DNA of 64,000 nucleotides, taken from positions 345,935,751 through 345,999,750 of the forward strand of contig NC_135497.1 in the NCBI RefSeq assembly GCF_052857255.1. Direction: 5' to 3'. The stretch is from Amblyomma americanum (Eukaryota; Arthropoda; Arachnida; Ixodida; Ixodidae). Positions 1-9,700 of this stretch are shown in pieces; within the stretch, counting starts at the first letter, position 1, and each line of letters begins with the position of its first letter. A program made the translations under genes and the position numbers. The notes under the pieces are model-generated. The model had not been told where the DNA came from and made no database searches. It worked only from the letters and a program-made list of their open reading frames with translations.

Positions 1-592
1 CATAAATATTGTCGCACGAGGGGAGATGTCGCGACAGCCGGAGAGACGACGCCGCGTTCTCTTCTGCGCGTGCTGTGGTGCTCAGCGACTGCTGGTGGGA
101 AGCCGCCGCGTGTGAGGCAGCACGAAGTTGTTTCGCGCGCGCACTCCTCAGAATGTATACGTTCGGAAATCGATCCCTCCTGGGAGACGTTATGGGCGCG
201 TTTCTCTTTCGCCGTGTATATGCAGGCGGCCGCCTAACCGCCAATCGCATTCAATTAGTGGTACGATATAGCGACCCCATAGGACCTAGCGGCGCCGCTG
301 GATGACGTTGTGCTGCATGCATACAGCTGCCTCCGCAGCTTTCGCTCTTGGCGCGCGTCGCAATGCGCGATAATCGACGCAGAGCTTGCGAAGCTTGACG
401 TGTGGGTGCGATGCACGTCATTTCGAGAACGGTCTTCTTGAGTTAGACATGTAGGGCTCGCGGCGCCAGTTGAATGTGCGCATAATGCATGCGTCCCCTG
501 TTCTGTGTATTCGTGAGGGTGGCCTGACTTTATGCATGACAAGCGCTTGGGCCTTGCCAAGGCAGAAAGCTGGGCTAGCAGGTGGTTCGTGA
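1..592. other. no supported gene
   Basis: Mixed-composition sequence with only short open frames on both strands. I see no protein family, RNA gene or repeat that I can name here. Confidence 0.5.
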
Positions 593-713
593 TTAATTAA
601 CAAGACTAGCGCATTGGACTTGGACGAAGAAAAATAGAAGAAACAAATTTTCGCTCCCATCCTGTCTTTTCCTATTTGTTCGTTCCAGTCCTATGCGCTA
701 GTCTTTTTAACTA
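593..713. repeat. imperfect inverted repeat (hairpin, ~51-nt arms)
   Basis: The arm at about 593-643 and the reverse complement of about 663-713 align over their whole length. They share the block AAGACTAGCGCAT and then a purine-rich stretch, with a loop of roughly 20 nt. The structure could be the terminus of a DNA element or a head-to-head pair of retroelement 3' ends. No coding potential is visible in it. Confidence 0.6.
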
Positions 714-3700
714 AGCTTGGTTGTTCGCGGCGGATTGGACGACAAGGCACCAAGAACGAGCAAATAACAGAGTGCATGGAATTGTGTACTGAGTAACAAG
801 ACGCTGTGCCTAAAAGCAGTGTCCTTTTCCGCGCACACTGATCCAAACTTGCGCAATAGCTGATTCGTACAGTCTTCTACACCTTTGTCTGTATTGCATG
901 CGCTTGAACGGCACGTTCCAAGTGTGGCGGCAACATCCATGGTTGGTTTTTGAGTTCAAGACAGGTGGTGCTTCTGTCAGACCTGTTTGCCCTCACTTAT
1001 TCCAGCGGCTGCCTTTTGCTGCGTGCTCTTTCGAACGACGGGCGAAGTTGTTCATGCGGAGTGTTTCCTTCGTAATGTCGGATGCGTTCATGCATGCACA
1101 AAGCATGGCACTCGGACGCTTCTGTCAGTTGCTCAGGAAGCGAAAAGTGTGCATACGACTGCACGTCTGTGTCGAAGACGCTCGCATAAGCCAAAATTAA
1201 GCATGTACGTCGCAAGACACCTAAGAGCTTCGTCGCATTAAAAGCTTATTTACCAGGCTGCTCAAATTTTCTTTCATCGTTCCATCCGTTGGCAGAGAAA
1301 CGCCCGTAGGTTTTCTGTTGATATACAGCCGAACAGATCCTGGGCGGAAGCTTGATCCACCCGTGGAATGTCGCATACGACCATCATCTATGCAGCTCGC
1401 CAGTCAAACGGAAGAACACAACGCAAAAAAAAAAAACGAAAGCCGACCCTCTTCGTGCTCCTCCTTTCAGCACTTATCGTGTAAAGCATCACGGGATACG
1501 CGGAGACGTATGTTAATACCTTGGACATCTCTCGTACAGACACTCTATAGAATGGGCATCACAGCGCCATGCACCAAATTAAAATAGGCGGCAGGGATAC
1601 CGTGTAGGCAAATGATTGCTTCGAAAAGCTAGTGCGGTTTTTCAGCGAATATGCCGCGAGTATACTGGATAACGAGGAAGCTCTTCGTTTCTCTATGAGA
1701 CTCTTGGGCGAACAAAGTTTCCAAGCCTTCAAGCACGTACACAGTTGCGTTGAGAGCAGCAAACTTGAGGCAGAATGCAGGCCATTTTGTTCGCTCTAAA
1801 AACCGGGCCACAGGACTGGCAACAAAGGCTCACTGTACAACCGAATCTATAGGGTTCTGGTCTGAAGGGCATTTGTTGCTGCCTCAAACCCTCCCCCTGA
1901 CTCCTGCCGGCAGCGACGCAAGAGAGACTTGTCGCTCCGCTGATTTTCCCGCTCTCTCCGTCTTCAAGCAGAGCTAAGACGACGCTTATCCAGCCCTCAT
2001 CCAATGCATGGTGAAAGCTGCAGATATCCGTATATTGGTATTGTATAACGGCTTGCGTCGGAGGGCAGAAGCAGCACCATCAAAGAAGGCAAAGACGAGA
2101 GAGCTGAAAAACGAACAACGAAAAGGCTGCGAGTGCATGCGAAGCATCCTGGGGGCAAACAAAGGGACTCAGAACACCCGGAGGGGTTAGAGGTTGGAGG
2201 CCCACTGCGCTCTTGCGTAAACACAGCAGGAAGAAGGGGGCGAGACACAGAGGCATCCAGGAATGGGAGGGCGGGTGACAAAGTAGGCTTAGCGGGAAGA
2301 CTGATGCAGTGCCGTCACCGGCCCTCCACCGAGCGCCGCAGCGGCAACTGCCAGCTCGCCCGCGTGCTCGCTCGCGCTCTCCTCCTCCGACCGAAGACAG
2401 AGAGCCGCACAGCTCGCGCTGCAGTTTGTAGACTGCAAGGCGAGGGAAAAGCTCGGGAAAGGAGAAAAAAAAAACACCGGCTAAGTCGGCACTGTTCACT
2501 GGAGCGACTGCGCGAAACTTGCAACGGCGCAGTGAAGAGCTTGAGAGCGCAGTCTGCAACACTGTGCGAAAAATAGCTGAGCGAAGGAGAAAAAGAATAA
2601 GAAGAGGAAAATGAGTAGGTGAAACAGCTCAAGAAAACGCTCGCCAGCGCAGGCATCCCTATCGCTGTTTGCGTTTCGGGTTTAGAAAATGCGAGACGGC
2701 TCCCGTATCGGTTTCGAGAGCGCCAAGCCTCCGACGGCTGCTTAAGCAAAAACACAGAAAAAAAACAGGTGTCGGAACATAGAGCAAAGCGCAGAACTAT
2801 GTTACGGCGGATGCAACAGGACAGTTGGCTCGAAGCCTTCGTGCTGATTTGAGCCTGGCTCGGCTACATAGGGGCTACGGAGAGGCGGCAGATAGAGCCG
2901 AGGAAAAAGCCCGTCATGGCTTCTTCGACAGAGAACAAGCTATCACGAAAGTAAGCGCCGCTTTGTTTTTCTAACTTGCGTCATCAACCTCTACCGAGCA
3001 CCGCCATGTTCGTCCCTCTGAAGTATAGTTATGCTTTCTGCTCGGGCGTGTGCCTGGGAGGGACAACCCGCCGTCTCTCTACATAATCTTTCCTTCAAGA
3101 AAACTGGCCTAGCGTGTTACAGGCGACGCATCTGGAACGCCGAAAACAATGGGGGCGGGGGAAAGCAGCGTACAACCGTAATAAAGCACAGGCACCTGCC
3201 AGTAACTCGATCAGTGTTCAGTTTTCGGAAATTCGAAAACGCTCGCCAACGCACCGTCGGTCGCTGGACGTCTCAAATCAAATCCCGCTTAGCGTCCTGG
3301 GGTCTGGCCGACTTGGCACTGGCGGGAAAATGCTTTGCCTCTTGTGAACTCGCTTCGCCCGCTTGCGAAAATAAAGAAAGGACGAAAAAACACCGAGCCG
3401 TTATGTTATCAAGTCTAAGGCTGCTCACACTGGCAGTTTAAAGAGTCTAAGAAACTCAGCCCCCGTAAACAATTTTGCAAAGCCTTCGCCCTTATCCGCA
3501 GCGTCCATTTTGCTTCTACTCTGTGGACTGGACGAATACTTGACCCTCGTTCAAAACCAGACCACTTCGTTGGAAGGAACTCGGTTTCCTGCTAACCTAA
3601 ATCATTGAGACTGTTTATCACAAGAGGTCTCGATCCGATAAAACTGGGATGAAAGCAGGCCTGTTTTAATTTTTTCCGCTGTCCAGGTGCATTCAAAGAT

Positions 3701-4998
3701 AAAAGCTTCAGGTCGACAAAAAGAGAAAACAAGGAAAAGGGAACCGATATCACTGACCTACATCATCTCGCCACTCCTCAAATCCTGTATTGCGACAACT
3801 GCGCTTCAAGTGTTCTTTGTTTTCACAGCACACGGCGCAAGCGCGGTTTTGTAAATGTAAGCATCTAAGTTCGAGACATATAAGGAGGATTACAAGAAAC
3901 TGTTTTATTGCCTAGGTGTTCCGTATCAGACTTTTTGCGATAACTTGGCAAGCTACAGGAGAAAAGGCTGATCGCTTTTGTACGCTCCGAGAGCTCTTAT
4001 AAAGTAGCTCATACGACCTGCAAACATCAGATGTGGGCAGCTAACTCTTCGTCAGTTTCAATGGTTTAGGTTTGGTTTAGGTTTGAAGGTTTATTTCCGC
4101 AACTAGGTGTAGCGAGGACAGCCAGGAAAAAAGCTGTATAGACAGTAGATCAGCCTATTTTGGAAAAGCAAGTCCTTTCATGCGACCCACACTTATGTTG
4201 TCCTATTTGCAGGCCTTTGTGCTTACTGCGCACGCGGTATGAGAGCTAGAAAGCGCACCTTCACTAGCGCTAACGGCATTCTACGGGAAATGGTCGAGCA
4301 ACGTTTTGTTCAGCGTCATCCTTTCCAGCAGTTCACGTTATGACATTAAGCCCCTGCTCCCCAGTCGTAGCGCCACATCGCGACGAGCAAACGAACCAAG
4401 GTGTCTGAAGGCGTCCCGTGCGAAGCGAGTAATGTGACTGCATTGAAACCGAGGAAGCGTTGGCAAAACATTCGCGACATAGATTAGCGCGCAGTGCCAG
4501 AAACGGCTGTTACAACAGCATTGATACCGCACTGTTTTCCCGCCAAATCAATTTGTGAACGCGATAGCCTGGTAATTTTCTAGGCAGGGACAGCGCGTAA
4601 GAGGCCTCCGTTTGAGAGCATTGAGAGAGCCCGAGGTAGCAAACTGCTAAATCGACTCATGTCCGAGCAATAGAGCTAATCTTTAAATTCGCAAGAACAG
4701 CCATATGCCAAATCATTCCAAAGATGGCGCTGGCGTTGTGCGCGCGAGAGTCGCTCTTCAGTTCGCTTCTATACGAGGGCTATACTGTGACTATCAGTCC
4801 AGTGTACGGAACAACGGGGCTGGCTAGTGAGTGGCAGAATCAAAACGCCGGGAAAAATGAAGCTGCGCGTCCTGTGTCGTATTCAGAGCACGCGAGGCTC
4901 GTTGCCTTACAGTCCCTGCAGCAAATAAATTTATCAGGTGGAGTAAATATAACAGTCCTGCCAAGCAACCACTTGTTCAAACATCTCAAACCCCACAA
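714..4998. other. intergenic or intronic sequence, nothing recognised
   Basis: There are many short overlapping frames on both strands, the longest about 160 codons at 2080-2562 on the minus strand. That one follows from low-stop, GC-rich composition and resembles no family I know. A doubled GTTTAGGTTTG at about 4066-4087 is too short to be a telomere array. I see no RNA gene. Confidence 0.45.
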
Positions 4999-5298
4999 AC
5001 CGTGTGGGGACCTGCCCTAGCCCCCCGTGTTTGCATTCCCGCGAGGAACCGTGCAGCAGCAGCCTCACCTCGAGGAGGAACGCATTCCCTTGTCAGTTAC
5101 ATTAACTGGCAAGAGAGGGCGCCAGCATCGCTGCGCGAGAGACTGCCAAAGCCCGCGCGCGGGAGAGGGGGCATGGGGGCTTCGGCTGGGATCGTCGGCG
5201 CGGGCGGACGTGTCGCTCGCGGCTCCGCTCTTCGTCGGCGGGGCGAGGAAGCGACGGGGAGACAGGCTCCCGTACTCGTCCCGTCCGGCCTTCGGAGG

Positions 5299-5304
5299 AT
5301 ATAT
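5299..5304 (+). promoter_or_regulatory. TATA-like box inside the solo LTR
   Basis: A lone A/T hexamer in a GC-rich block, about 110 nt upstream of the AATAAA. The order fits the U3-R-U5 layout of an LTR. The function is inferred from position only. Confidence 0.4.
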
Positions 5305-5412
5305 CCCTTGCCCTAGCGCGGGCGAACATTCGCTCGGAACCTTGCTGGTGAGTCGGACGACCTTGATTCTTTAGCGTACCTTGTTGCTAGCTGGCGTTAT
5401 TGTTGCTGTAGC

Positions 5413-5418
5413 AATAAA
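5413..5418 (+). terminator. AATAAA polyadenylation signal of the LTR
   Basis: Canonical hexamer followed by a GT-rich stretch (TGCCTGTTTGTGTC), as expected for an LTR R/U5 boundary. Confidence 0.5.
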
Positions 5419-5597
5419 TGCCTGTTTGTGTCAGCCAATGTGTCACTCCTTTGCTCCCACAGAGCAAGGCCCGCCGTGGTTGGCGTGCGCTCGGTAGCGT
5501 ACGCGATCACGGGGTGGGGTCCGGGCGGCTTTGAACCGTGTCAGCCGCGATTAAGTGGGGAGAAACTACTTATCTCCCCAAGTAAACCCCACAACCG

Positions 5598-6344
5598 AGA
5601 AATCAATATGCTACTGTGCAAGACATAGAAGCTGGGAATTCATACCTATAATCTTGACGCCAATAGCTCAGATGGGATATATCTTTTCGCCTATTTCTTT
5701 TTGTACAAAAAAAAAAGATTTGAGCTCGGTCTATTTACTGTAACAATCGGAAGCCAGCGGTGCTCAAATGTAGCAAGCGAAACATACTGTTGATTTTTTA
5801 AGATCAATTTTTTAGCCCAACACGAAACTCGAGATTCTACCAGCACCTGGGCGTTCATCTCGTCCAGAGTGCATGAGGTTACAAATGGGTCACGCGAGGC
5901 GATTAGATCATTCCGAGACATTGGCGTCGTAAATGGCAGGTTCCCGCACAATTATGACGTCCGGGAATGCCAGACAGATAAGCCTCGAATTTTTAAGCTC
6001 TTATTGCTACTTTATTCTACAACGAGAATCTTCACCGCTAAGCTTACCCATGAATCAGACACACAGGGTACGAGCAGGGCACAAGAAAAGATTCACTTCC
6101 TGGGCGGGCACTCCACAAGTAAGGTTGGAGGCTTTAACTACGAAGTTTGGGACCAAGGTGTCAGTAACATTTCTGAAGGATTAAGACACACGTTCTACAG
6201 AGAGCGGAACCTTTCAAAACAGCCCGCATCACTAACCAGTTATTTATATGTGACGTGCAACATGAAAAAAAAAGACGGCCGTTGGGTGTACTTTTTAAAT
6301 CGAATTGTGCGCCGTTTGGTTGTAATGCACAAATCGATTGACTT
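5598..6344. other. no supported gene
   Basis: A 161-codon plus frame at 5869-6354 is the longest here. It has no recognisable domain, its composition is ordinary, and its 3' end runs into a LINE fragment on the other strand. I consider it chance. Confidence 0.4.
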
Positions 6345-6962
6345 TGTAGATTAATCATCGTAATGACCACTTCCACCATCATCATTAGCCCACGTACGCG
6401 CACTGCAACTCAAAGCCCTCGCCAATTTGCCTTCAATTCAAACCAGGTCCTGCGCTAGCTGCGTGCACCCAATCTCCGCAAACTTCCTAATCTCACAGGC
6501 CCACATGACGAACGAGAGATATCTGGCCGAGTTGGTTTGATGCCACATTACAGATTAAAACAGCGCGAAGGACGGGGACAGGTGTTGTCACTTCATGTAT
6601 TTCACGCTGTCTCAGCCTGCTACGTTTTCTACATCTTGGAATCCTCTCCGTTACTCTCAGGGGCATCAGTTATGTGCTCTCCGCATCACATGCCTATTTA
6701 CTCTTGATTTTAGCTAGAATATGATTAACTCGCACTTATTCAACCAACCCTGCTCTGTTGCTTTCTCTTAACAGCTTTTTCTGCTGTGCTCCCAGACCAT
6801 ATATATGCATAGGGTGTAAATAAACATTATTATTGTAATTATTAGTAGTAGCAGTAGTAGTAGTATTTTCCTCTCCATAGCTTGCTGCGCTGTCCTCAAT
6901 TTAAAGCCTTTTCGCTAGCCACCAGACTGCCGCCTCGTAGTCGGATACTGATAAGATACGAG
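6345..6962 (-). mobile_element. 3' end of an RTE/L1-like LINE, degenerate
   Basis: Read on the minus strand, this is the C-terminal and 3' portion of the same LINE family as at 54985-59293. The block at about 6470-6490 reads GAAGTTTGCGGAGATTGGGT, matching GAAGTTTGGGGGGATAGGGT at about 59178-59197. It ends in a short ATGATGATGG-type tail near 6375, like the (GAT)n tail near 59292. Other family stretches follow at 6600-6775 and 6868-6960. Two pieces do not belong: about 6518-6600, and about 6776-6865, which carries AATAAA-like and (AGT)n sequence and may be another element's tail. Stops and indels show a dead copy. Confidence 0.68.
6816..6866. repeat. AT-rich tail plus short (AGT)n/(TAG)n run
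   Basis: A TAAATAAACATTATTATT stretch is followed by several TAG/AGT triplets. It interrupts the minus-strand LINE fragment and looks like the A-rich 3' tail of an inserted retroelement or a small microsatellite. Confidence 0.5.
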
Positions 6963-7213
6963 GTACCAAATATGTATTTCGTATCTTTCGTTGATTATTG
7001 AAGTACAAAAACACACTACCATGACCGCTCAAAAGGAAGAAAGGAAGAAAAACAAGAAGGCTGCACATGTAAGATGGAGAGCGCCTTATTCACAAGACGC
7101 CGAAACAACTTCCCTCCGTAACCTGAGCGTGCTCGTCTCCGCAATGCGTCAACACGCAACACACAGCAGAGCTCTGCCAATGGCGCTTACTCAATGGAAA
7201 AGCGTTGCGAAAG

Positions 7214-7232
7214 CCCCCCCCCCCCCCCCCCC
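7214..7232. repeat. poly(C) tract, C19
   Basis: Nineteen consecutive C residues. The length may be unstable or affected by sequencing error. Confidence 0.9.
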
Positions 7233-7780
7233 AACTTCCTCCCAAATTTCTGCGAACTCGTTCAGACTTCAACTTGCGACAGGTTAGAGTAAAAAGGGGA
7301 ACAAAGTTACCAACACACACCTACGCGCGAGCGCAGGGCTTGTCCAAACAGGCGTGCCAAGCACAGCTTCACTTTAGTGGCAAAAGTGCAGCATTGCCGA
7401 CACCAGAATAGATGGCGGCACCGAGCAGCCCCCCGCGCGCGTACTCAGCGCCGGCGGAAGCAAACACAAGGGGAGCGTAAACTGCGCGCTGCAGTGACAA
7501 CCTTCGCCAGGCTCCGGAGGGGGAAGCCGGCTCCCCCGAGAACGAACACAAACCAAGGGCTCAGCAGGTGCGCCCCGGGACGCGAAGGGGGAAAGCGGCG
7601 CTCTTTCAACGAAACGCCTCTAACAGGCAAGCGGCAACGCTAACTAGGCACTCACGCATATAGACGCCGAAAGCAAGCGGCAACTTGTTGGCCAACGCAG
7701 CTGCCAACGCCGCGTCTTCGCGGACGCTAACGCAGTTAGCGACTAATCAGCGCCCCCATCGCGTGCTATACACAACGGTC

Positions 7781-7796
7781 GGGGGGGGGGGGGGGG
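7781..7796. repeat. poly(G) tract, G16
   Basis: Sixteen consecutive G residues about 550 nt after the C tract. Confidence 0.9.
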
Positions 7797-8375
7797 TAGC
7801 TTCGTGCACAGCAGGGAAGGAGGCAGGCGCCGCGCTTTGGGCGAGACTGGCGTAAGGCGACGGGAGATGGGGGGAAGCGCCGTCGCGTGCATCGACGAAG
7901 CATGCGCGCTTTGACAAGAAGCACGGAAAACAATAAGGCCAACACGGGCGCACGCGCTGCCGCGCTAATAATTTGGGCACGCGCTTTTGGAGCTGCCACC
8001 TTTTCACGGCCCGCGGAGCCCCTGATGGTTTCGGCAAACTCTGACCGTTGCGCTGGAAGCGAGGGTAAATTATGGGCGCGTGTGTGGAAAGGGGCGGAAA
8101 GAAGAAAACAGCGCCTATGCTTGCACAGTTGTGTTAGCATGTGCCGCAAGGTATTTTGCTTATCGTGGCTGCGTTTCTGAGAAGGCCGTAGTAAGTGAGA
8201 ATGAGGCCGAAGACTCTCACTCGTGCGCCCACGGTGACGAGCGACGGTCAGCCTTTAGATTGTTTGGCAATAATGCGTCGCCCGGTACTTCGTAAATCAT
8301 AGAGATGCAGTGCCTGTGCGGGCTTGCGCAGTGGGCATCTGCTCATAGTGCCTTTAAAAGGGAAGCTTCCACTAT

Positions 8376-8391
8376 ATTCAAATATTTGAAT
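8376..8391. repeat. 16-bp perfect palindrome
   Basis: ATTCAAATATTTGAAT reads the same on both strands. It is AT-only apart from one C/G pair, so it could be a protein-binding dyad or chance. Confidence 0.6.
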
Positions 8392-8844
8392 GTACGCAGT
8401 TTCTCTGCACTATCGTTTAGAGCAACGGACGTAATCGCAGACTGATGCTGAGGCTTCACTTCATAGCGACGGAGAAGTGCGAAGAAGCTCGGTAATGACG
8501 TCACGCACGGAGAGATTCAAATGTGCGCAGCCTTCAACCGGCCACGTGTCGTCGTATGGCAACAAACAACGCTTTGCGGGATTCCCCTTCGATGGCGTTG
8601 GTCTTCTCCCTTCAAAGTCAGCGTTTCTGCGTTAAAAATGTATCGCCGCCGTAGATGACGTCATCAAGTGCCCCGTAGTCGGCGCAGTGCGCTGCAGAGC
8701 TGTTGCAGCTGTATTCAGCGATTACGTCCCCAGTTCAAGTGCTAGCACAACCAGGATTCACATGCGTTACGTACAAGTTGTACACAGTCGATCCCTTTAG
8801 GCTCGTATAATTCTAAAATCACTAAGCCAAGTTCACCCAGTGTA

Positions 8845-9700
8845 TCATATGAACGGGCACGCGAACATAACTTGGCAGTGAAGAACAATATGGGAGGTTA
8901 TCTTGCACATCATTGTAAGAACTGCAAAGGCAAGGGCAAGAATAAAGTACCTTGCAAGCCACTTTTGCGCAGCACTAACTTTTTGCTTAAATCGAGAGAT
9001 AAGACGGAAAGGGAGGTGGTTGAAGCCTATCACATCGTAAAAAATGGTGAAAAATGTGTGAGCACTCCGTCTATTTTGCTTTCGGTGAGTGAAATCGCGT
9101 TTTTAGAAGGCCACATATAATTGTTTCATTTGTCCGAATTTTGTTCCTCGATGTATGTACCCCAAGGCCGAAAATGTAATTTTATCAGGCTTTATGCTCA
9201 CCTTTACAATTGTTCTTTGTTGCCGTCCATGTCCTAGATTGTTTTTCTATAACTCATTTCACTCTTTTACCTGCTTTTCATCTTCCCTTTTACACGTGTT
9301 CTTTGTTGTTTCCATGCTCTCATGCTGGTTTTTCCATATGTCCCACACCATGATTTTTCTCTCGTTTTCATAGTTTTTACTTTTGTTGTCTGTTGGATCA
9401 CCTGCATTCTCTTTTCGCGTATTTTTCACCCTCTTTAATCAGGTTGATTGTTAGGTTGCTTACTTTTTTAATTTTCTTGACATGGAGTGTCTGGGGACAT
9501 GCTCACTGGGTACTCTGTCATGGTTTATTGGCCCTTCTGCCACGCAACAATTTGATTAATGCGGTATAGATTTTAATCAGGACATGTGTGAATGACAGTT
9601 ATGGTTATGTGATAAGGTTCATCCCTTATATAGCGTTTGCCTTTCGGTTTCGAATAAAAAGTTGGAAGTCTGCGCCTGTGTTGTAGTGTCTAATTCGCGC
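8845..9700 (+). mobile_element. 5'-truncated Penelope-like element, 3' end
   Basis: This holds the last part of the GIY-YIG endonuclease ORF (8847-9120), then a T-rich 3' UTR with an AATAAA near 9653. The terminal block AGTTGGAAGTCTGCGCCTGT at about 9660-9679 matches the 3' end of the second Penelope-like element in this window (AGTTGAGAGTCAGCGCTTGT at about 37899). The two families therefore support each other's assignment. The homology starts abruptly at about 8845, the usual 5' truncation of a target-primed retroelement. I see no clear target duplication. Confidence 0.75.
8847..9120 (+). pseudogene. Penelope-like ORF, C-terminal GIY-YIG part
   Basis: An open frame without internal stop up to TAA at 9118-9120. 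It contains the features that follow the GIY-YIG core in Penelope-like proteins: an REHN/KNN stretch, an H-x2-C-x2-C cluster (HHCKNC), a second cysteine before PLL, then DKTEREVVEAYHI and the closing SEIAFLEGHI. The GIY-YIG core itself and all of the reverse transcriptase are missing, so this is the terminal ~90 residues of an ~800-residue protein. The intact frame suggests a younger insertion than most others here. There is no reason to think it is expressed. Confidence 0.75.

Larger units (their letters stand above)
4999..5597. mobile_element. solo LTR of an LTR retrotransposon, with 4-bp target duplication
   Basis: The element proper is 5003-5593 (591 bp). It begins TGTGGGG and ends CCCCACA, a perfect 7-bp terminal inverted repeat in the usual TG...CA frame. 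The direct repeat ACCG sits immediately outside both ends (4999-5002 and 5594-5597), as left by integration of a retrotransposon; 4-6 bp duplications are usual for Gypsy-type elements. Inside are a TATA-like ATATAT at 5299-5304, an AATAAA at 5413-5418 and a GTGAGT at about 5348. The central part is GC-rich. No gag, pol or second LTR lies nearby, so recombination between the two LTRs has probably removed the body. The strand is likely plus, from the order TATA-like then AATAAA. The several open frames inside (for example 5002-5374) are composition artefacts. Confidence 0.82.
6963..8844. other. GC-rich stretch with homopolymers, no supported gene
   Basis: About 7400-8080 is rich in G+C and CpG and gives open frames in every phase, none resembling a known protein. 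It holds a C19 tract (7214-7232) and a G16 tract (7781-7796). The part at 8340-8720 is AT/GC mixed, with two TGACGTCA-like sites (about 8497 and 8656) and a 16-bp palindrome. It could be an unrecognised MITE or a regulatory island. Confidence 0.4.

Noticed and set aside
4063..4090. GTTTAGGTTTGGTTTAGGTTTG as interstitial telomeric repeat.
   Set aside because: Only two 11-nt units and not the arthropod TTAGG repeat.
5002..5374. Several 75-115 codon frames on both strands.
   Set aside because: They lie inside the GC-rich solo LTR and resemble no protein.
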